Positions 36,653 to 46,057 of a DNA stretch of 64,000 nucleotides are shown here, piece after piece. The stretch covers positions 34,426-98,425 of the forward strand of contig CAZJRS010000001.1 in NCBI GenBank assembly GCA_964548585.1. Reading direction: 5' to 3'. The DNA is from Methanocella_A sp964548585. GTDB taxonomy: Archaea; Halobacteriota; Methanocellia; Methanocellales; Methanocellaceae. Positions within the stretch are counted from its first letter, which is position 1, and every line of letters begins with the position of its first letter. The position numbers and the translations under genes were made by a program. A model generated the notes under the pieces. The model did not search any database. It had not been told where the DNA came from and worked only from the letters and a program-made list of their open reading frames with translations.

Positions 36653-37246
36653 ATGCTAAAAGTCAAAGGCTGGATACTGGCTATCTTATTAGTAATATCT
36701 ATGGTTTTGCTCGCCGGATGCACCGATCAGTCGGGAAGTACGGTGAAGCCAGGAGATAACGCTTCCGCCAACACGGTTGTGAAAGCAGGAGATAACGTAT
36801 CGGTAGATTATATCGGCTGGTACGAAAACGGTACGATTTTTGACACTTCTGATGCCGCAGTGGCGCAACAGGCAGGGCTCTACAACCCGCTGAGAGAGTA
36901 CGGTCCGCTATCGTTCATAGCCGGCGCAGGCGAGATGATCAAAGGGTTCGACAATGCCACGATGGGCATGAAAATCGGAGAATCAAAGAACGTCACGCTT
37001 CAGCCCGACCAGGCATACGGCCAATATGACCCTGCGCTGATCTTGCCGGTCAATATGAGCGTTCTGACCAGTAATAACATCACGCCGATCGTCAATCAGA
37101 CTCTGTACTACAACATGCAGCCGGTCCGTGTCGACAGCATTCCGAATAACACGACAGTATTCGTCGATTTCAACGGACCGATGGCGGGTAAAACGTTGAA
37201 GTTCCAGATTACTGTGAAGAATATCGAAGCTGCGAAAGTTGTGTAG
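36653..37246 (+). CDS. FKBP-type peptidyl-prolyl isomerase, lipoprotein
   Basis: The 197-residue protein has a lipoprotein signal with lipobox LLAGC near residue 22, then an FKBP domain (DYIGWYENGTIFDTS, then FIAGAGEMIKGFDNATMGM). An insert domain follows (ALILPVNMSVLTSNNIT), as in SlyD-type enzymes. It should catalyse proline isomerisation of exported proteins on the outside of the cell, which fits the exported protease gene just downstream. Confidence 0.92.
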   Translation: MLKVKGWILAILLVISMVLLAGCTDQSGSTVKPGDNASANTVVKAGDNVSVDYIGWYENGTIFDTSDAAVAQQAGLYNPLREYGPLSFIAGAGEMIKGFDNATMGMKIGESKNVTLQPDQAYGQYDPALILPVNMSVLTSNNITPIVNQTLYYNMQPVRVDSIPNNTTVFVDFNGPMAGKTLKFQITVKNIEAAKVV

Positions 37247-37494
37247 ATCTGCTTAAGTGCCGGTCCGGAATAACGGGTATGGCACTTTTTTCCTTTTGAT
37301 TTTTAAAAGATTCTAATGCCCTATAAAAAGCTATTTTTTCAAACAATTGTAGTATTATCGGTTATTACAAAAGATTAACACCAATACATGACTATTATTA
37401 GTAAAGAACTGTAATTACAAGTCTATTGGCCAATCGACAAAGTATTTATCCTATTCTACGATGTCTTTTGTTAGAACTACTGGAGGAATAAGCC

Positions 37495-39036
37495 ATTAAA
37501 AAACGTACTTTATTTGTTACTCTTATCTGTCTGGCGGTTGTGGCAAGCTCGCTCCTCGCAACGGCGAGCACGCCACAGCTAGCCAGCCTGGATGGAAGTA
37601 GTGCCAATGATACTTACATCGTCGTTTTTAACAGCAACCAGAACCTGGCAAGCATCATGGATGACCAGGTAGCTGCATTTGCAGTTGAGAATAATGCTTC
37701 CGTCATTTACCAGTATGATACGATCAACGGGATGGCCATCAAGGTCCCCGGAGGAGATGCGGCTGCAAAGCTTAGCTCTCTCAAGAACGTGAAATACATC
37801 GAGAAGAACATTATCTTCCACACCACACTGGAACAAGCATCGCCCATCATAGGCGCACCCCAGGTCTGGGACCTCGGCTACACCGGCAAAGGCGTCAAAG
37901 TAGCTCTGGTAGACTCAGGCATCGATGGTACTCACCCCGACTTTCAGGGAAGGATAGCCGAATTTAAGGATTTCGTGAGCGGCAAGACAGCAGCGTATGA
38001 TAACTTCGGCCACGGTACCCACTGTGCAGGAATCATCGGTGGCGACGGTAAAGCCTCCGGTGGCAAATATAAGGGCATAGCTCCCGAAGTCCAGTTCATC
38101 GGTATCAAAGTGCTGGGCAAGGACGGCTCGGGCAGCCTGGACAATATCCTGGCGGGCATCAACTACGCCGCCAAAAGTGACGCAAAGATCATTTCGGTGT
38201 CCCTCGGCTCCAACGACCATTCTCAGGCCATAGATGATGCCGTCCACCAGGCGGTACAGAACGGCAAGGTCCTGGTTGCCGCTGCAGGTAACAGCGGTTC
38301 AGCCGCTAGTACGATCGGCTGCCCCGCAGATTCACCGGATGCACTGACGGTCGGCGCCACGGATAAGAGCGACATGATCGCGTCGTTCAGTTCCAGAGGC
38401 CCGACAAAAGACGGTCGAATCAAGCCGGACATCTGTGCACCGGGCAAGGACATCGTATCCACAAGGGCAACAGGCACCAACGACCAGAAGGCCATTGACC
38501 AGAACTACCTGTCGATGAGCGGCACCTCGATGGCTACCCCGATGGTATCCGGTGCAATCGCGCTCCTGTTGCAGAAACAGCCGAGCCTCACTCCCGCCCA
38601 GGTCAAGGATATCATGGAAAAGACCGCAAAGCCCCTTGGCACCGGAATACCGAACAACAACTACGGCTACGGCCGGATCAGTATCTTCAACGCCATCAAC
38701 TACCTCGATGGCAACTACACGCCGGCACCAGCGCCTACCCCGACGCCGACACCGACTGTGACAGCAACACCAAAGCCGGTGACCCCGACGCCGACTGTGA
38801 CAGCAACACCAAAGCCAGTCACCCCGACACCGACTGCGTCGCCCAAGCCATCCCCGCAACCTACGGCAACCCCGACACCGACACCGACACCGGGTAACCC
38901 CGGCCATAAAAACCCGGGCCACAAAAACCCCGGGTATAACCCATACCCAGGGTATAACCCGTACCCCGGCTATTACCCATACCCGGGCTATTACCCATAC
39001 CCAGGGTATTACCCATACCCGGGATACCCATACTAG
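37495..39036 (+). CDS. Secreted subtilisin-family (S8) serine protease, apparently starting at AUU
   Basis: The 513-residue protein has a signal peptide, an I9-type propeptide (DTYIVVFNSNQNLASIM), and a subtilisin domain with Asp140 (VALVDSGIDGTHPD), His173 (NFGHGTHCAG), the oxyanion Asn266 (AAAGNSG) and Ser345 (SGTSMATPMVSG). A Thr/Pro linker and a PGY-repeat tail follow. The only start that gives a full signal peptide (KKRTLFVTLICLAVVASSLL) is ATT at 37495-37497, 8 bases behind a perfect GGAGG; the next in-frame start, GTG at 37540, would cut the signal peptide in half. An ATG-to-ATT sequencing error is the alternative. Confidence 0.88.
   Translation: MKKRTLFVTLICLAVVASSLLATASTPQLASLDGSSANDTYIVVFNSNQNLASIMDDQVAAFAVENNASVIYQYDTINGMAIKVPGGDAAAKLSSLKNVKYIEKNIIFHTTLEQASPIIGAPQVWDLGYTGKGVKVALVDSGIDGTHPDFQGRIAEFKDFVSGKTAAYDNFGHGTHCAGIIGGDGKASGGKYKGIAPEVQFIGIKVLGKDGSGSLDNILAGINYAAKSDAKIISVSLGSNDHSQAIDDAVHQAVQNGKVLVAAAGNSGSAASTIGCPADSPDALTVGATDKSDMIASFSSRGPTKDGRIKPDICAPGKDIVSTRATGTNDQKAIDQNYLSMSGTSMATPMVSGAIALLLQKQPSLTPAQVKDIMEKTAKPLGTGIPNNNYGYGRISIFNAINYLDGNYTPAPAPTPTPTPTVTATPKPVTPTPTVTATPKPVTPTPTASPKPSPQPTATPTPTPTPGNPGHKNPGHKNPGYNPYPGYNPYPGYYPYPGYYPYPGYYPYPGYPY
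38893..39033 (+). repeat. PGY/PYP-rich coding repeat at the C-terminus of the subtilisin
   Basis: The last ~47 codons encode two KNPGH units and then repeated NPYPGY and YPYPGY units. The codons vary (CCG, CCC, CCA), so the repeat is kept at protein level rather than as a recent slippage product. Such tails may anchor the protease or bind the envelope. Confidence 0.8.
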
Positions 39037-39134
39037 GGAACTCCCCGTAGGTAATATCGGATAAAATAAGAATAAAAAACAGGCGGGGATTATATACCCC
39101 GCCGCAGGATATCTCTGAGATATCCGGTCTTCTT

Positions 39135-40901
39135 TTAATTTTTAGTCTCTACAGTCTCAGCCATAGCCAGGTTTTTCCCTTGCGGCCCGTGGACCTCGTG
39201 TACATACCGCTCGCCCCGCATCGCCGATAGTACGGCTGCTATGCCAGAGAGTATGGCGCCGAGGATAAACGAGAGTCGCAGCGAGGGCATAAACGCGCCT
39301 GCCAGGGTATTCGGGAAGAAAGTGCTGCCCTTCAACGAAGCCACGACGTCCGGCGGTATTGAACTGATGATAGCAGGCGGCATGGCACTTAGTATCGTAT
39401 CCATAGGATTGTAACCCAGGAATGCGGAGAACAAAGCCCCGGTCGGCGGGATCTGGCTCATGGCCACTGCGAGAGGCCCGGCTGGCATCTGCCCCATGCT
39501 CGCCAGCGAATCAGCTACCGCAGCGGGGAAGTTTGCCTGGATACCCACGATGATGATGGTGAAGAATATGGCCATACTCGCGGTGTTGGCCGTATTCATC
39601 AAAGTTGACATCATGCCTGACGCTGCCCCTCGATCCTCCGGTGGTACCGAGCTCATGATAGATGAGCTGTTGGGAGAGCTGAACATGCCGCTGCCTACAC
39701 CCATCATGAACAGGATCAGGCCAAACTGCCAGTAAGCGAAGTCATAGGGCAGTACCGCCAGAGCGAGAAACATCAGCGTTACGATGGTCATTCCCCCGGT
39801 AGCGATCCACCGCGGCCCGTACTTATCCGAGAGCATCCCGGACAGCGGCCCCATTACGATAAAGCCCGCCGTCATCGGCAGCATGTAGATGCCCGCCCAG
39901 AAAGGAGTATCTGCGTAGCTGTAACCATGGAGCGGTAGCCAGATACCCTGCAGGAGCAGAATAAGCATGAACATCACGCCGCCCCGGCCGATTGCGGACA
40001 TAAAGCTGGCTATGTTTGCGTAGGAGAATGCCCTGATCTTAAACAGATCCAGCCGGAACATCGGGTACTTGACCCGTGACTCTACAAACGGGAATGCTAT
40101 GAGTAGTATGGCACCGATGATCGTCGCCGCGATCACCCAGGGACTACCCCAGCCCATCGAGTCATTGCCGTAAGGCATCAGGCCATAGGTGATGCCCACC
40201 AGAAGCAGGGTGAGGCCCCCCACGAAAGTAAGGTTGCCCCATACATCGATCTTGCTGACCGGAGCCCGGAAGGAGACCTCTTTCATCTTCCAGTATGACC
40301 AGATGGTTCCGATAATCGCAAAGGGGATACTGACGAGAAACACGTATCTCCAGTGATACGTCGCCAGTATGCCACCCAGGATCAGGCCGATGAACTGGCC
40401 GGACATGATGGCGACCATATTGATCCCCAGTGCCTTGCCACGCTCTGAGGCCGGGAAAGCGTCCGTGATGATAGCGGCGCCATTTGCCATGGTGAACGCT
40501 CCGCCAATTGCCTGTATCAGCCGGAATACGATCAGCTCAATAGCCCCGTTGTTGCCGGTTCCCGGCGTCAGGTAGAGCAGTATTGACCCGATGGTGAAAA
40601 CCAGAAATCCCATCCTGAATAGCTTGACACGTCCGTACATGTCCGAAAGCCTGCCGATGCTGAGAAGCAGCGTTGCTGTTACAAGCCCGTAGCCCATTAA
40701 AATCCATAAGAGGTACTGAAAAGTATCCGGAGCCATTGGGTTGATCTGTATGCCAGTAAAAATCGCAGGCAAAGATATCAGTATGATACTGCTGTTGACC
40801 ATGCCCATTAAGGATGCCAGGGTCACACAGGATAAAGCGATCCACTTATAGTTTAAGCTATTTTTTAATAAGCTTGTTTTTTCAGATGTAGGTTCTAACA
40901 T
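39135..40901 (-). CDS. MFS efflux transporter, DHA2 type (second copy)
   Basis: The 588-residue membrane protein has the motif A loop GRLSDMYGRVKLFR and a second-half motif GMLSDKYGPRWIATGG, and about 14 hydrophobic segments, again a DHA2 pump. An extra hydrophobic loop near residues 455-525 (AMSQIPPTGALFSAFLGYNP) lengthens it relative to the pump at 30.6 kb, and the sequences differ enough that they are not a recent duplication. ATG at 40899-40901 is used; a GTG three codons earlier is possible. A palindrome overlaps its expected transcription start. Confidence 0.92.
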   Translation of the reverse strand: MLEPTSEKTSLLKNSLNYKWIALSCVTLASLMGMVNSSIILISLPAIFTGIQINPMAPDTFQYLLWILMGYGLVTATLLLSIGRLSDMYGRVKLFRMGFLVFTIGSILLYLTPGTGNNGAIELIVFRLIQAIGGAFTMANGAAIITDAFPASERGKALGINMVAIMSGQFIGLILGGILATYHWRYVFLVSIPFAIIGTIWSYWKMKEVSFRAPVSKIDVWGNLTFVGGLTLLLVGITYGLMPYGNDSMGWGSPWVIAATIIGAILLIAFPFVESRVKYPMFRLDLFKIRAFSYANIASFMSAIGRGGVMFMLILLLQGIWLPLHGYSYADTPFWAGIYMLPMTAGFIVMGPLSGMLSDKYGPRWIATGGMTIVTLMFLALAVLPYDFAYWQFGLILFMMGVGSGMFSSPNSSSIMSSVPPEDRGAASGMMSTLMNTANTASMAIFFTIIIVGIQANFPAAVADSLASMGQMPAGPLAVAMSQIPPTGALFSAFLGYNPMDTILSAMPPAIISSIPPDVVASLKGSTFFPNTLAGAFMPSLRLSFILGAILSGIAAVLSAMRGERYVHEVHGPQGKNLAMAETVETKN

Positions 40902-40912
40902 AAGCCACACTA

Positions 40913-40928
40913 CGCATATCGGTATGCG
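40913..40928. promoter_or_regulatory. Palindromic operator candidate of the second MFS gene
   Basis: CGCATA and TATGCG surround TCGG. On the minus strand a TATA box ATATAAAT (40958-40951) lies 22 bases upstream, so transcription should begin within the palindrome, 12-27 bases before the start codon. This is a textbook repressor position, though no regulator gene is next to it. Confidence 0.5.
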
Positions 40929-41142
40929 ATATATCGGGAGCCGACATAGTATTTATATGTTATCAGTCGGAAGGCTTTACCGGTTTAAACAGAAAATTTA
41001 TAGTTACTGTAAGAGTTTGTCAAAAAAACAGATAGAAAGTGCCCGGCTATGCCGGCTTAAATCCGAGCTTTTCAACCTGTGGTATAAATCAGGATACGAA
41101 GATTAGATCAATCGGGAGATATCACATTCAGGAGGCTGCTAT

Positions 41143-41628
41143 ATGTCTGCAAATGAGAACAAGGAACTGGTAAGCAGGTTCTATGAGCACTTTTACAATC
41201 GCAGGAACCTGGAAGCCATCGACGACTTTTTCTCTGCGGAGTACATCCACCATACCCCGGATGTGATGGATCGTAAGCTGGATTACCAGGATTACCGGAA
41301 ACGAGAACTTCAGATATCAAACGCTTTCCCCGACCTCATAAGATCGATCGAAGACCAGGTGGAAGAGGGAGATAAAGTGGTCACCCGCTCGATCATGAAA
41401 GGCACCCATACGGGCAATATGCCCAATATCCCCGCCACAGGCCGGACGATCAATGTAGAGTATATCGTCATCAACCGAATACAGGACGAAAAAATCATCG
41501 AAGGCTGGGAATCCTACGACTCGCTGGGCATGTACATGCAGCTCGATGTCATCCACATGGTCAGCACCCTCGGCAAAAACCGCCAGGAACGAGGGTACTA
41601 TCCGCCGATAAGAGAATGGCCCCAATAG
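41143..41628 (+). CDS. SnoaL-like ester cyclase/NTF2-fold protein
   Basis: The 161-residue protein has the SnoaL-like pattern (LVSRFYEHFYNRRNLEAIDD, then FPDLIRSIEDQVEEGDKVVT, then HTGNMPNIPATGR). Members are small NTF2-fold enzymes or binding proteins, some cyclising polyketide esters. The substrate is unknown. AGGAGG lies about 8 bases before the ATG. Downstream lies a short AC-rich repeat-like stretch (41670-41710). Confidence 0.85.
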   Translation: MSANENKELVSRFYEHFYNRRNLEAIDDFFSAEYIHHTPDVMDRKLDYQDYRKRELQISNAFPDLIRSIEDQVEEGDKVVTRSIMKGTHTGNMPNIPATGRTINVEYIVINRIQDEKIIEGWESYDSLGMYMQLDVIHMVSTLGKNRQERGYYPPIREWPQ

Positions 41629-41735
41629 AAAACAACTGAGAAACTGATGGTTAACCATAAAACCGATTAACCACAGAGAACACAGAGATAACCACAAAGC
41701 CACAGAGTGGATTGTGTATGATTTTTAATTGGAGA

Positions 41736-43082
41736 TCAGTCATACGATGGTATGACTACCTCCTCGGTATTGCCTGATGCGGTTCCACCTTTGCCGTAGC
41801 CGCTTGGGAATACATACTTGGTCTTGATGATATTGTCGTTGAATACGCTGTTGATGCATGCCTGTGCCCAGATGCCGTCGGTGCCGCCCTGGATGTCGTT
41901 TCCGATCACCTGCATATTTTCGCATTGGCCCAGGTTTCCGTTGTTGTAGTCTTTACCGAGGCGGAGGTTGGAGCCGCTGTTACGGTAGACGTTATTTTTT
42001 ATGATGCAGTCCTTGCAGGAGTACCACCGGGTACCGTAGTAGTGCTCGCCGATGTAGTTATCCTCAAATACGCAGTTCGTGAGGTATCGCAGAGCTGCAC
42101 CGTCTACGTCGACTTTGCCATTGCCGGGATGGTACATGGCTTCGCCCAGGTTGTTGCCGGTGATCGTGCAGTTATCCAGGTGTTCGACGTGAAGCTCGAC
42201 TTCGCTGTTGCTCTCGAAGTAGTTGTCTTTTATCAGGACGTTGTCACAGTGGTATAGCCTCAGCCCGTAGCCATTTCTGTAGCAGTGGTTCCCCTCGATG
42301 ATAAACGGATAATCATCCGTACCGGAAATCCCCTGGGCAAAGATGCCTACTTCCCGGCCCGTGACACTGAAGCCGGTCACAATACAGGGAGCATTGATGT
42401 CAATGCCTTTTACGATCGCACCGTTTCTGCCTGCCAGGATGATCGGCTTATTTACGGTGATGGTTTCGGAGGAATGGTCTCCCTCTACGATAACCAGCTG
42501 GCCTTCGTCCACATTGTTTATGCCTGACAGACTCTGGCCCGGACGAATGATCAAGGCCGGAGCGGGCAGGGTGGTGGTTGTATATGCCGGGGGAGTCCAG
42601 TCCAGGTGTGGCGGACGCATTCTGGCCAGGATACTGGCTGGTATGTCGCCACTGGCAGCAGGTTCTACTGTTTCATAGTTACTCACCGGCTTGGTGACCC
42701 ATCCGGGCTTTGATACCTGCTTAGTAGTCGGAGTAACGGTCACCGGGGGGTGATCTCCCATCCATTGATACCGGTTTGCTGATCTGACAGGGGTTTCCCC
42801 GGGTATAGCCAGATCATAGATGTACCCATCAGGGCCTTTACAGTGTTTCGTGCCATCTATGCTGGTCACTTCGACATAGCCCTGGGGACATACTGGAGTA
42901 GAGGTCTCTTGAGTATCTATCGATACTTTTAATGTGGGAGCGAGTGTCGGGACAGGCGATGGCGGCTCGGTAGGCGTAGTCAAAGGAATACCCCCGACGC
43001 AGCCGGATAACATAACGCTAAATAATACGAATCCAGTGATTAAAACTAAAAAATTCCACGAGTAGTGTTTAGACCCTTGCAA
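41736..43082 (-). CDS. Lipoprotein with right-handed parallel beta-helix (pectate lyase-like/NosD-like)
   Basis: The 448-residue protein has a lipoprotein signal (lipobox MLSGC at about 24-28) and a long Pro/Thr-rich stalk (about 30-170). A beta-helix of repeated short strands follows (IIEGNHCYRNGYGLRLYHCD, then NVLIKDNYFESNSEVELHVE), as in NosD-like and pectate-lyase-fold proteins. The helix likely binds or modifies polysaccharide. It lies on its own between a SnoaL-like gene and the kinase cluster. Confidence 0.82.
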   Translation of the reverse strand: MQGSKHYSWNFLVLITGFVLFSVMLSGCVGGIPLTTPTEPPSPVPTLAPTLKVSIDTQETSTPVCPQGYVEVTSIDGTKHCKGPDGYIYDLAIPGETPVRSANRYQWMGDHPPVTVTPTTKQVSKPGWVTKPVSNYETVEPAASGDIPASILARMRPPHLDWTPPAYTTTTLPAPALIIRPGQSLSGINNVDEGQLVIVEGDHSSETITVNKPIILAGRNGAIVKGIDINAPCIVTGFSVTGREVGIFAQGISGTDDYPFIIEGNHCYRNGYGLRLYHCDNVLIKDNYFESNSEVELHVEHLDNCTITGNNLGEAMYHPGNGKVDVDGAALRYLTNCVFEDNYIGEHYYGTRWYSCKDCIIKNNVYRNSGSNLRLGKDYNNGNLGQCENMQVIGNDIQGGTDGIWAQACINSVFNDNIIKTKYVFPSGYGKGGTASGNTEEVVIPSYD

Positions 43083-43260
43083 AGGAAATGCCTCAAAACG
43101 ATATAATTGAAGTAATATATATCATGCTGTATATTTAAGGCTTACCACCCCACCCCCGAATTTCTACATAACTATAACAATAACAAGAATAATTATAAGC
43201 AATAAGCGATTACAATTAAAGCGTTTAATAGTACACGCAATGATAAAAGGAGGTGGAAAA

Positions 43261-45993
43261 GTGGAAAAATCGGCGAATGGTGAGTTTGTAGCACATGAAA
43301 ATGATAGTGTAGAGGACCTTCATAGGCAAATACTGGTTTTAAAAGAAGAGTTAGACGTCCATCGTGAAGAACTCTATTTAAAAGAGGAAAAACTCCTGAT
43401 GCAGTCGGTAGAGCTTGAAGCGCAGGTTGAAGAACTATGTGCCAATAATAAAGAGCTGCATTCGGTGGCCCGATCATTGCGTAAGAGCGAGGAAAAATAT
43501 AGAAGCCTGTTCGAATCCATGAACGAAGGTGTAGCCCTGCTCAGGCTGATCTATGATGACCAGGGTCAGCCAGTTGACTTCGTATTTCTCGATGTGAATC
43601 CGATCTATGAAGTGATTATGAACGCAAAAAAAGAGGAACGAGTCGGTAAAAAAGCCTCCGAATGCTACGGCCAGACCACTCACCTCGAGATATACGGCAA
43701 AGTAGCGTCAACAAAGGAATCCGCGACCTTTGACAGCTATTCAGCTCGCCTCAGAAAGCATTTACGAGTATCCGCCTTTTCGCCGGAGAAAGGGAAAGTC
43801 GCGGTGATCTTTACTGACATCACCGAGCGAAAGCAGACCGAGGAACTGAGTAAGGCATTAAGTGAAATCAGCATAATGATGAGTTCACATACCGATTATA
43901 ATCAGACGATCAAGAGAGTAATCGCGATCTCCAGGAAAGCGCTAGAGGCGGAGTCGGCAGAAGCCTTTGTAAGAAACAGTGACACATGGGCTGCACGATA
44001 CGATTACAAATTATCGACGGATAAAAAAGATCCGGTTAGATCAGGCATCGATAATACCCTCATCCGCCTGACTGCTAATGATAAAAAGCCCGTAGCAGTC
44101 AGCGATATGTCCACTGACGAACGGCTCAAGGCGGAGTGGACAAAAAAGCGAGATACCCGATCATTTCTGACGTTACCGATTATCCTGAACAACGAGGTGA
44201 CGGAAGTCATCGTGTTTTATTATAATCATGCTGTTGCAGGATTCTCCCGTGCCCAGATCGATTTTGTAGACAGGTTGTCGTCACTGTTGTCCCTTTCCGT
44301 CACAAACTCTAAGCTGTACGAGTCGCTTCAGCAAAAACTTCGGGAACGGAAAAGACTGGAAGAATCCCTGCAGGAGATAGCGCTCAATGCTCAGATGCGG
44401 GCGGCTGCGCTGGAGACAACGATCGCATCGATCGATGAAGGGATCATCATCTATAACAGAAAAGGAGAAATCATCCGGATGAACGATTACGCCTGCTGCG
44501 TATTCGGATATACTCCCGAGTGTTTTAATAAGCCGTTGCAGGACATGATAAAAAACATAGAAATGTTCCGGCCTGACGGTACACCGTTAAAAGTCAGGAA
44601 TTTGCCGATTTACCGAACCTTACAGGGCGAAGTATTCCATAATGAGGAATATCTGCTGAAAAGGAATTTTGCACACCCGATCTGGATTTCTCTTTCGGCC
44701 GTACCCCTGAAAGATGAGACCGATGTTAGGTTCGGGGCAGTAATGACATTTACCGATATCACAGAGCGCAAGATGGCCGAGGAAGAGCATAAGCTCGATG
44801 AAGCCCGTTTTGAAGCACTGCTCAAACTTAATAATATGGCAGGAGTCACGGAAGATGAGCTGTTTAATTTTGCACTGGAAAGCGCCCTGATCATCACCGA
44901 AAGCAGGATTGGCCAGATATCCACCGTCGACGCTACGGAGAGCAGAGCGGCAATTCGGTCAGTTACGGGAGGGGTGATGAACGAGACCGAAACTGACAGC
45001 CGCAATAACCTAAAACACCTGGATATTATTAGGGGTGGCCTCTGGACCGAAGTTTTCCGGACCAGGCAACCTCTGATCATCAACGATTATTATATATCAG
45101 ACACCATGAAAAGCTTACCTAAGGGACATCTACCCATCCACAGGCTGCTGGAAGTGCCAGTTATTGACAAAGATCGTATAGTCGCGTTATGCGCGGTCGC
45201 AAATAAAGAAGCAAACTATACAGAGGCGGATACGAGACAACTGTCCTTACTCATGAATGATGTCTGGCAGATCGTTACTCGAAAACGGGTAGAGAACGAA
45301 CTGTTGGAGGCAAAAACTCAGGCAGAGCTATATCTCGATCTGATGGGTCACGATATCTCTAACATGCACCAGATCGCGATTGGATACCTGGAGCTGTTAA
45401 AGGAACTCGGAGAGCGTGACCCAAACCTGAAAGAGATGATCGACAAGCCTCTTGAAGCGTTAAACAGGAGCTCTAACCTGATCGAAAACGTCCGGAAGCT
45501 CCAGATGATCAAAGCCAACGACATCAACATGAGTGCAGTCGATCTGGACAGGATACTCGCCCTCGTAACCGACGAATATAACCACTGCTCGGAAATAAAA
45601 GTCACCCGCGAAGGGGGAAACAAGCATCGCCGGGTCATAGCGAACGACCTGCTCTACGATGTGTTCTCCAATATCATCGGCAACGCGGTCAAGCACTCAG
45701 GCAGTGACAACATAGCCATTTCGATCACTGTCGATACGATCGGGATAAACGCCAACACGTACCACAAGATTGGGGTGGAGGACTATGGACCCGGTATCCC
45801 CGATAACATGAAGGATAAAATTTTCAACCGACTCCAGCGCGGTGAAACCGGGGCGAAAGGAATGGGACTCGGCCTGCATCTGGTCAAATCACTGGTCAAA
45901 AGCTTTCAGGGCCGGGTATGGGTGGAAGATCGGGTGCCAGGGGAGTATAGTAAAGGCTGCAGGTTCGTAGTCGTGCTGCCCGCTATAGAATAG
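43261..45993 (+). CDS. Hybrid-sensor histidine kinase (coiled coil, PAS, GAF, PAS, GAF, kinase)
   Basis: The 910-residue cytoplasmic sensor starts with a coiled coil (ELEAQVEELCANNKELHSVA). Two PAS domains (about 75-190 and 380-500) and two GAF domains (about 205-345 and 515-660) follow. The kinase core has phosphoacceptor His697 in YLDLMGHDISNMHQ, the N box NIIGNAVKHS, G1 DYGPGIPD and G2 GMGLGLHLVKS. The H-D-I-S-N box is typical of methanogen kinases. I place the start at GTG 43261, because GGAGGTG lies 6 bases upstream and inside the longer reading frame. No response regulator is adjacent. Confidence 0.93.
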   Translation: MEKSANGEFVAHENDSVEDLHRQILVLKEELDVHREELYLKEEKLLMQSVELEAQVEELCANNKELHSVARSLRKSEEKYRSLFESMNEGVALLRLIYDDQGQPVDFVFLDVNPIYEVIMNAKKEERVGKKASECYGQTTHLEIYGKVASTKESATFDSYSARLRKHLRVSAFSPEKGKVAVIFTDITERKQTEELSKALSEISIMMSSHTDYNQTIKRVIAISRKALEAESAEAFVRNSDTWAARYDYKLSTDKKDPVRSGIDNTLIRLTANDKKPVAVSDMSTDERLKAEWTKKRDTRSFLTLPIILNNEVTEVIVFYYNHAVAGFSRAQIDFVDRLSSLLSLSVTNSKLYESLQQKLRERKRLEESLQEIALNAQMRAAALETTIASIDEGIIIYNRKGEIIRMNDYACCVFGYTPECFNKPLQDMIKNIEMFRPDGTPLKVRNLPIYRTLQGEVFHNEEYLLKRNFAHPIWISLSAVPLKDETDVRFGAVMTFTDITERKMAEEEHKLDEARFEALLKLNNMAGVTEDELFNFALESALIITESRIGQISTVDATESRAAIRSVTGGVMNETETDSRNNLKHLDIIRGGLWTEVFRTRQPLIINDYYISDTMKSLPKGHLPIHRLLEVPVIDKDRIVALCAVANKEANYTEADTRQLSLLMNDVWQIVTRKRVENELLEAKTQAELYLDLMGHDISNMHQIAIGYLELLKELGERDPNLKEMIDKPLEALNRSSNLIENVRKLQMIKANDINMSAVDLDRILALVTDEYNHCSEIKVTREGGNKHRRVIANDLLYDVFSNIIGNAVKHSGSDNIAISITVDTIGINANTYHKIGVEDYGPGIPDNMKDKIFNRLQRGETGAKGMGLGLHLVKSLVKSFQGRVWVEDRVPGEYSKGCRFVVVLPAIE

Positions 45994-46057
45994 CAGTTGC
46001 TTTTTTTAGTCGAATTCGGGTACGATGACGGACAGTAGACAGATTACCCCCAGAGTA

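Noticed and set aside
40924..41106. Short plus-strand frame upstream of the SnoaL-like gene
   Set aside because: It covers the promoter and palindrome of the MFS gene and has no ribosome site.
41640..41715. AC-rich CACAGAG-type repeats after the SnoaL-like gene
   Set aside because: Only a few short, inexact units; could be a decayed dispersed repeat but no second copy in the window supports this.
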